Shown here in pieces: positions 58,010-64,000 of a DNA stretch of 64,000 nucleotides. The stretch lies in assembly GCA_964017235.1 (NCBI GenBank), contig OZ024931.1, forward strand, positions 122,647,530 through 122,711,529, written 5' to 3'. Numbering within the stretch: position 1 is the first letter of the stretch; every line of letters starts with the position of its first letter. Made by a program: the position numbers and the translations under genes. The stretch comes from Sabellastarte sp. h YS-2021. Its lineage: Eukaryota; Annelida; Polychaeta; Sabellida; Sabellidae. The notes beneath the pieces were generated by a model, which did not search any database, had not been told where the DNA came from, and saw only the letters and a list, made by a program, of their open reading frames with translations.

Positions 58010-58450
58010 TATTAAGCAAAATGGTAGTGTGGCCTTGAAACAGTCACAAGCCTAAGGGCCATACTAAGGGAGATAGAAATAAGGCCCTTTAAGTAAATAG
58101 CCAAAATCAATATTAAAGAATGGGTCAAATGTTAAAATTGCAACATCCTGAGTTGTTTTCGCATTTCGAAAGACTAGGATTAATAATAAGGGAGATCTAA
58201 GGCCTTTTCAGTTTGGTTACCTTGAAGCAGAGGTAAAAGGTCAAATTTGACACTTGAAAAAGATTGACAGGCAGGCCATGATTTCCTACAAGTTGTTTTC
58301 GAACTCCTAGAACCAATAATAATGAATATTTAAAACCTTTTCAGTTTGATGACCCAAATGAGGCAGGGGTCAAAGTCATATTCAACACTTGCAAAGGATT
58401 TGATTTCTTGCAGAACTCCTAGGACCGGTCATAACGGAGATATTGAAATG
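58010..58450 (-). repeat. Dispersed 'AAGGGAGATATAAGG' repeat, three tandem degenerate units
   Basis: Three units, each with a GGGAGAT..AAGGCC phrase, a GAGGCA(G)GGGTCAAAG-type phrase and 'tttc.tacaagttgttttcg.actcct'. They are the inverse orientation of the family at 2280, 9950 and 39210. Confidence 0.6.
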
Positions 58451-58984
58451 TATAATAAAAATACAATTTTCAAGATAAACAGTCTTTTATTATAAATTCA
58501 GTTCCAAAGAATGGTTTCGGCAGTCCACTCAGTACACACTATGTTTCCAGTCACATTTCATTCCCTGATCCCATTATTATCCACAGTTCATACTAAAATG
58601 CATGCGAGCCTACCCAAAACATTCCCTTAGTAAAAAAAAGAAATATTTCTCTTCTCTAAACATTTAAGAACTTACTCTTTGTCAATGGAAATGGAAAAAA
58701 AGTCAATGAAACGAAAGTATTTAAGAAATAAAACAACATTCTAAAAAGAATCCTAACTAGGTACCAAAAATTTTACTTTAAACTATTAAAGTTACATATA
58801 TGTACATGTTCCTTCCTTGGGAGGTACAGTTAATAGCACAATAACTCCCTGTACAGGATCTTTACCATCCAGTTACCTAACTAAGTAATGTCTGTGTACT
58901 GTATATATGCAATTTTAAACTTTGTTTTAGTCATAAGAGCACAGTGGCTTGATATGTCTTTTTGACCTTCAAGTTCATGTTTGT

Positions 58985-60850
58985 CGGTATTTGGTTGTTT
59001 ACACTGCACTCTCCCCTGCGTATTCTTGTTGTGTCATAGTTGTGGGGTTTTGCCCTGGCATTTCATCTTGCCCACCTTTTAGTGCTTCGGACATTTCATC
59101 TTGTGGCTGATTTTCTTCTGAGAAATCATTTGACTCTATGCCCGAATCAAAAGAACCATGCTCGACCACTTCTTTATTGGCTTGAATTGCTCCTGTTTGC
59201 TCAAATGTCTTTGGCTCCTTGGGGTTTATCTTTCAATACAGTTCTGCAAAAAACAGGAAAAGCACAATTTCTATTGACTTTCTTCAGATGTTTCCCGTTT
59301 CTGATAACCACTGGGCCTGCTGACAGCTGGATCTTGTACAAACAATATCTAACCTTATTTATAATTAACATGTCCATGGGTGTCCCATATAGGTGTGTTC
59401 GGAGGTCATAATCTAACACTTTGGAACCTGGCTCTAACTCCTCTAAAGATTTGGAACCATGGTCATAATAATAGGTCTGCTTCTGCAGGTTCTGTCAGCA
59501 ACTGCTCAAGCCTCTGCTAGGGTAGACAGGAGTGACCAATGCATCAGTTGGGTCGAACTGACCTTCCTCCGGTGTAACAACTCACATGGGAAATTTTCAC
59601 ATTGCAGTGCCATGGTCTGATAAGCTAACAGATCTTTAAATAAATTTGATCCAGAATCTTTGCTTTTCTTTAAAATGTTTCTGATTATCTTTACACACGA
59701 CTTTGCTATTTTACTCATGTAGCTGAATCTGACGATGTGCCTGATATCGTAATCGTTTATAAAATTGTGATACTTGGCTGAGGTATAGAATCGCCCTCCA
59801 TCTGAAATTATCTTATCAGGTCATTACTTCTGGCTTATATGAGTAGTAATTAGGATGAGGTAATTTACTCCTTGGTAAGGGAGTAGATGGTGCTAACTTT
59901 TATCCACGGGTATAAGGGTACCTCATGAGGAATCATGGGTTCCTTTTGAAGTTTAGATGAGAACTTCACACATGATTGGCAATTTGGGGTCATTTTCCCA
60001 ATCTCGGCATTCATTCTAGGTGGTACACTACTCAAGCACAGCTTTTCAACTTTCCTACCCCATGTGTTCTTCATGTACTTTCTTCAAAATTCCATGTCGC
60101 ATTGACTTTGGAATAAGACCTTTCTTCCGTGTAAAGCAATACCATCCACAGCACTCAATTCTGTTCATACATTTCAATATGAAATGATGGTTGGTGAGCA
60201 GTTTTTAAGGCAAAAAGTTAGGCCACCCATCCAAAACTGTCCTTGAAGTTCCTTGATTTGTAGGTCTGAGTTTCCTTTTTAATCTGCTCCAGGCGAGCAT
60301 CATGCTTTCATGGCTGCCATCTTATTTAGTTCTTCTTTAAACTTATCTTCCAGTTGGAACGGAACCTTTAGTCATGGGCATAACACTGCTTTCAATGACA
60401 GGTTGAGAGCGATGTGGTACTGTCCAGGAAGGCACCCAAGTCCTTGAAATACATCCCAATATTCACAGTCTGTCCATTCATAAGCTGTGTTGTCCTATTT
60501 GACAACTATCACACTGGTGTAAGGCATAGAGTCAAATTCGACAGTCTTACAATTAAATGTCACTAGTTCTAAGTATCTGCACAGTTCAAGCCCAAGTGAA
60601 CTCTGCTGATTGCCCCGAATCACATAAAATAATGCCGTGCATTTCCTGTCTTAATGTTTCACCTCAAGAATACCAGTGTATCCGCACAATATTTCTTTAA
60701 CACCATGGAGCTTTGTACCCTGCAAGCTGATAAAGTCACTTGCTGTGATCACATTTGCTTGGGTATATGCTTTCAGTGTTTCAGTCGCGTTTAAGTCCGT
60801 GATCCCTGTAATTGATACGAGCTGACGCTCAACAGATATTTGTCCTTTTT
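58985..60850 (-). pseudogene. Decayed Ty3/Gypsy pol with most of RT deleted
   Basis: Read on the minus strand. From 60850 to about 60500 is a retropepsin-like region (KLHGVKEILCGYTGILEVKH and a SLGLELCRYLEL end). 60480-60290 is the protease-RT connection (DVFQGLGCLPGQYHIALN, then VPFQLEDKFKEELNKM). At about 60230-60290 the RT and RNase H are absent, and the sequence passes to the integrase zinc domain (MNAEIGKMTPNCQSCVKFSS, QKEPMIPHEVPLYPW, 60074-59865). The integrase core remnant follows (KKSKDSGSNLFKDLLAYQTM, about 59718-59510), then a C-terminal region with YDLRTHLYGTP and VVIRNGKHLKKV (59419-59201). Many stops and frameshifts. LTRs were not identified on either side. Confidence 0.78.
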
Positions 60851-62314
60851 AATAGGCTGAACCTAAACATGTGACATGAAGGCCATTTCATTTTCAAAGC
60901 AAGGACAAATTTACTCTCAAGCAAGCTTTCCTAGCCATACACATTTTGTGCAAATCTGATGAAGCTAGCTGCAATATATTAAGTATTAGAATATCTTAAT
61001 GATTTTCTAACAATCAGCTATGATGGCCATTTTGTGAAGATATGTTTTATAAACGAATAAGATATATAGGTTTGTATTAAAATGTGACAAACAGATCACA
61101 CGCGCATGCACACACGATCCCTGCCTGGATGACTGCAGATATCAACAAATTACTAGAAATTGTGGAGCTGTGATATGCTGGAGGTAGGCGGTTTTTATAA
61201 CCGCTCCTTTAACCTCACCCCTTTCAACAGCATTTTGGTACAGGGCCCTATACATAAATTTTCAATTCCTGATAATCTTGCGCTGTGTGTCAGTCTCCCC
61301 ATTCTATGCTTTTATACCCCTCCCTTATGTTCTTTCTTGTTGTCTCTGTTGTTGCCCAAATTCTATTTGTCAATTGTGTTGTCTGAATCTGAAGTATAAG
61401 TGCTACTTTTTTATATAAAACATTTCAATATCAGAGAGTGGTTGAATTTATTACAGACTTGGCCCATACCCTAAGTTCTAGAACAAAGTAGTACTAAATC
61501 TGAAATGGTGGGAAAAATCCCTGTTCATAATATTAAAACAATCTGATAACTTCAGATATGTTTGAAGGACAGCAAGTTCAGAACTTCATTAAAACAACAA
61601 ACACTGACCTGAGTAAGGAGAAGTTGCAATACTATATGATACATGCTCAAATACCACTCAATACATATATGACTTTCATTGTTCATCTTGATTTATGTAT
61701 ACCTTACACATTTCCCTTTGACTCAAGTTAAATGTCAACATAACCAAAACACAACGACTACCAACATCATGATTCACCTTCACAACTTCTAAAAGACCAC
61801 TGATCATATATGATTACTTTTGAATCACAACTGAAGCTCTTTTGACTGCTTCTAAAACAAAAGTGAGCTAAGTGGGTAAATAAAACTGTATACATTATGC
61901 TATCCTAGTCATTCCAGAAACAAGGAAACTTTCCTAGATCATAGCACTTTGGTCTACTCTGTAAAACATTGGGAAATTCCTATAGCTAAATCAGATTTTA
62001 TTTATAGACTACATACTTTGATGACGCAATAAAACCCCACACCAAACATAAACAATACCAATACACACAGAGTCATTTGTGAGAACTTTAATAGGCTATA
62101 ATTGCTAAAACTACTTGCCTTTCCAATAATATTTATTTGTTTCATATGTAACGACTGTTGGTTACTAAATCACCTGGGATGTACAGGACAGAATCTCCTC
62201 CAACTAACATGCCCTGCGGCCTCACCAATAAAACTGTCCATTGTTACTTTAATTTGTTACAATCAGCAACAATCCTAAATTAATTCAATTGTAATTCCAT
62301 TTCACTACACTTAC
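60851..62314. other. Anonymous AT-rich DNA
   Basis: No feature is supported. A small plus frame at 61160-61399 has no recognisable domain. Confidence 0.45.
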
Positions 62315-62413
62315 AGCAATCCCAGGGTCACCAAAGATGCTGGCTTGCCTATCCATCAATAGGACTGCTATCACCCGAATATAGAGGCGTTTTCTTTGGC
62401 CTCTGTGTGAACT
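62315..62413 (-). CDS. Candidate coding exon, minus strand
   Basis: On the minus strand AGTTCTCAG could act as an acceptor. The next 99 bp are open in phase 0 and end GGGATTGCT before a strong donor, GTAAGTGTAG. The peptide includes MDRQASIFGDPGIA at its end; an ATG is available at that Met, so it could also be a first coding exon. The composition is less AT-rich than its flanks. It could belong to the gene at 31456-31682 only as an upstream non-coding or alternative exon, since that exon has its own start after an in-frame stop. More likely it is another gene or a chance match. I do not recognise the peptide. Confidence 0.35.
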
Positions 62414-62511
62414 CTGAGAACTATATTTCTACTGTGTTGCTGTTAATTCGCAGTTTTAGTACAGTTATTACTTCATGGTTTTACATTTCTAACATTGAAT
62501 AAACACTAAAT

Positions 62512-62538
62512 ATTTATGCATTTATAGGATGCATAAAT
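62512..62538. other. 10-bp perfect inverted repeat
   Basis: ATTTATGCAT, a 7-bp loop, ATGCATAAAT. AT-rich, possibly chance. Confidence 0.5.
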
Positions 62539-62641
62539 GCACAGGTAAGTGCAGGATTAATATATTGGACAGAAACCTTTCACTTATGAACATGGTTCCA
62601 GCACTCACCACCATTCAAAGTGCGGCTTCAATTGAACATGA

Positions 62642-62731
62642 TATATCTACCCAAAGGGCTGAGGATCAGGTTATATCTACCCACAGAGCTGTTAGTGAGG
62701 GTATGACTACCCAAGACGCTCATGATCTGGG
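62642..62731 (+). repeat. Three 30-bp tandem units in an open frame
   Basis: Units begin ATATCTACCCAAAGGGCTGA, ATATCTACCCACAGAGCTGT and ATGACTACCCAAGACGCTCA. They encode three 10-residue repeats (ISTQRAEDQV, ISTHRAVSEG, MTTQDAHDLG) in the open frame 62529-62837. The unit length being a multiple of three and the absence of stops hint at coding use, but there is no domain or clear splice context. Confidence 0.5.
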
Positions 62732-62837
62732 TAAGACTTACCACACAGCCTATGTTCACTGGCAATGTGACTTCACTCAAAGAAAGAAAACAGAATGTTA
62801 CTGCTCTGGCTGCCCAACTCTCCAATCCTCATTTTAG

Positions 62838-63381
62838 TGACTTAGAGGCAAATTATAACACGCCTCTCCAAAACAGGTAAAATGACGGCACTGCCACCTT
62901 CTAAGCCAACCAAACAACCAGCTATCATGCAGATCCTGGATTTATATCTGGCAAGTACAAAATCACCTGAAGACTTATAGGTTGCACAGCTTGTCCGCAG
63001 TGTGTGATGCTTGGCTCTATTTGTACATGCAAGTCAAGATTGCTATACCAAAGGCAGGCAAGAGGTAAACAAAGAAGAGTTAAATTCTTCTTTCCCAACT
63101 GTTCCAAATGTCGTAAGCACTCCTTGATTTGAAATATTTGTGATTGATATGTGTAACCAGTCGTATCTTGACAGTTACTTTTTCACTACTTGTGAAATAC
63201 AATATTATAAAGATCAATTGGTATAAATATCTTCTAATCATGCAATTTTAGAAATGGTAAATGGTAAAAAGTCATAATTAAATGAAAATCCAGTACAAAA
63301 CCTACCACCACCTTCTTTAACTTGTAATGCTACAGAAACTGAAGTGATAGAAAAACAAATTATGGACTTCAATTACATTTT
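62838..63381. other. Anonymous AT-rich DNA
   Basis: I see nothing in it that can be supported. Confidence 0.45.
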
Positions 63382-63884
63382 TACGGAGCCCAGGAAGGGA
63401 CATAGAACTCTTTTCCTATCATTTTTTATCTCGACACGATAGTAAGTCATTCCCATAAGTAAGTAAGTCGTTACCACAAGATAGTAATTCATTCCCACAA
63501 GTTAGCAAGTCGTTCCCAAAATATAGCAAGTCATTCCCACAAGATAGCAAGTCATTCCTACAAGTTAGCAAGTCGTTCCCACAAGAGAGAAAGTTGATCC
63601 CACAAGTTAAAAAGTCGTTACTACAAGATAGAAAGACATTACCACAAGATACTAACTCATTCCCACAAGTTAACAAGTCGTTACCACAAGTTACTTACTC
63701 ACTCCCACAAGTTAACAAGTCATTACCACAAGATACTAACTCATTCCCACGAGTTAGAAAGTCCTTACCACAAGATACTAACTCGTTCCCACAAGTTAGC
63801 AAGTCATTACCACAAGATAGCAAGTCATTACCACGAGTTTTACTAAGTCGTGCTTTGATGCCAATATACAGGCAATTTCTTTGT
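63382..63884. repeat. 21-bp-unit array family, copy 2
   Basis: The flank TACGG.GCCCAGGAAGGGACAT (63382 onward) precedes about 19 units of CATTCCCACAAGTTAGCAAG-type sequence (63430-63840), then CTTTGATGCCAATATACAGG. Inverse orientation to 47310-47846. This copy has a longer array but lacks the oppositely oriented second array. Seven-residue repeat peptides read from it (such as LLSCGND) are artefacts. Confidence 0.88.
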
Positions 63885-64000
63885 CTATGATATCTAACTT
63901 ATATATGCCTGTAGGCTTTTAGTGACCTTCAAAGGTTGCATGTGTCCTATTACTTTACATGTCCAACTTTTATACCGTTATGGCTATCGCTTTAGCAATT
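63885..64000. other. Right edge of window
   Basis: Short AT-rich end with no recognised feature. Confidence 0.5.

Noticed and set aside
63419..63890. Repeat 'proteins' such as seven-residue LLSCGND-type units
   Set aside because: A 21-bp DNA period keeps a frame open on both strands; base changes do not favour synonymous sites by eye.

Overview
The window is AT-rich, intron-bearing animal DNA with very few genes and many repeats. The transposon mix (Ngaro/DIRS-type tyrosine-recombinase retrotransposon, CR1/L2-type LINEs, Penelope-type endonuclease, PIF/Harbinger, Ty3/Gypsy, a tRNA-derived SINE, a 5S-derived sequence) and the tandem-repeat-rich landscape fit a marine invertebrate. My best guess is a mollusc, probably a bivalve, but nothing here identifies the species.

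Layout. 1-2224: 133-bp satellite, then a second tandem block and a tail ending in a perfect 9-bp hairpin. 2225-12446: mostly anonymous DNA with small inverted-repeat elements, a 5S-like sequence and a SINE fragment. 12447-12587 and 31456-31682 (both minus) are two GT-AG exons with matching phase. They belong to one host gene whose 18.9-kb intron holds the satellite domain: a diverged 145-166-bp subfamily, 133-bp monomers, and four 1824-bp higher-order units (18853-26148). Each unit carries an 800-bp solo LTR (TGTCA...TGACA) flanked by a TATT target-site duplication. A 157-bp tandem array and a SINE with a clear target-site duplication follow.

33702-37069 is a 3.4-kb foldback element. It has perfect 50-bp terminal inverted repeats, a TTAT target-site duplication, long arms of 21-22-bp units, and two head-to-head copies of a Penelope-like GIY-YIG endonuclease end. 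37272-38761 is a 5'-truncated LINE with an intact 440-codon reverse-transcriptase frame. 39931-42260 holds three non-autonomous inverted-repeat elements, one nested in another. 44096-45353 is a broken PIF/Harbinger transposase. 47310-47846 and 63382-63884 are opposite-facing copies of a second 21-bp-unit array family.

48425-57060 is a minus-strand CR1/L2-like LINE interrupted by a nearly complete 5.67-kb Ngaro-type element (50078-55747). This has the diagnostic A1-[gag, RT, RNase H, tyrosine recombinase]-B1-A2-B2 split direct repeats, and its coding frames are intact apart from one frame break between RT and RNase H. 58985-60850 (minus) is a decayed Ty3/Gypsy pol that lacks most of its RT. 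A weaker candidate host exon lies at 62315-62413 (minus).

The genes do not form a pathway. The window is best read as an intron and intergenic landscape shaped by nested transposition, satellite amplification and terminal-repeat elements.
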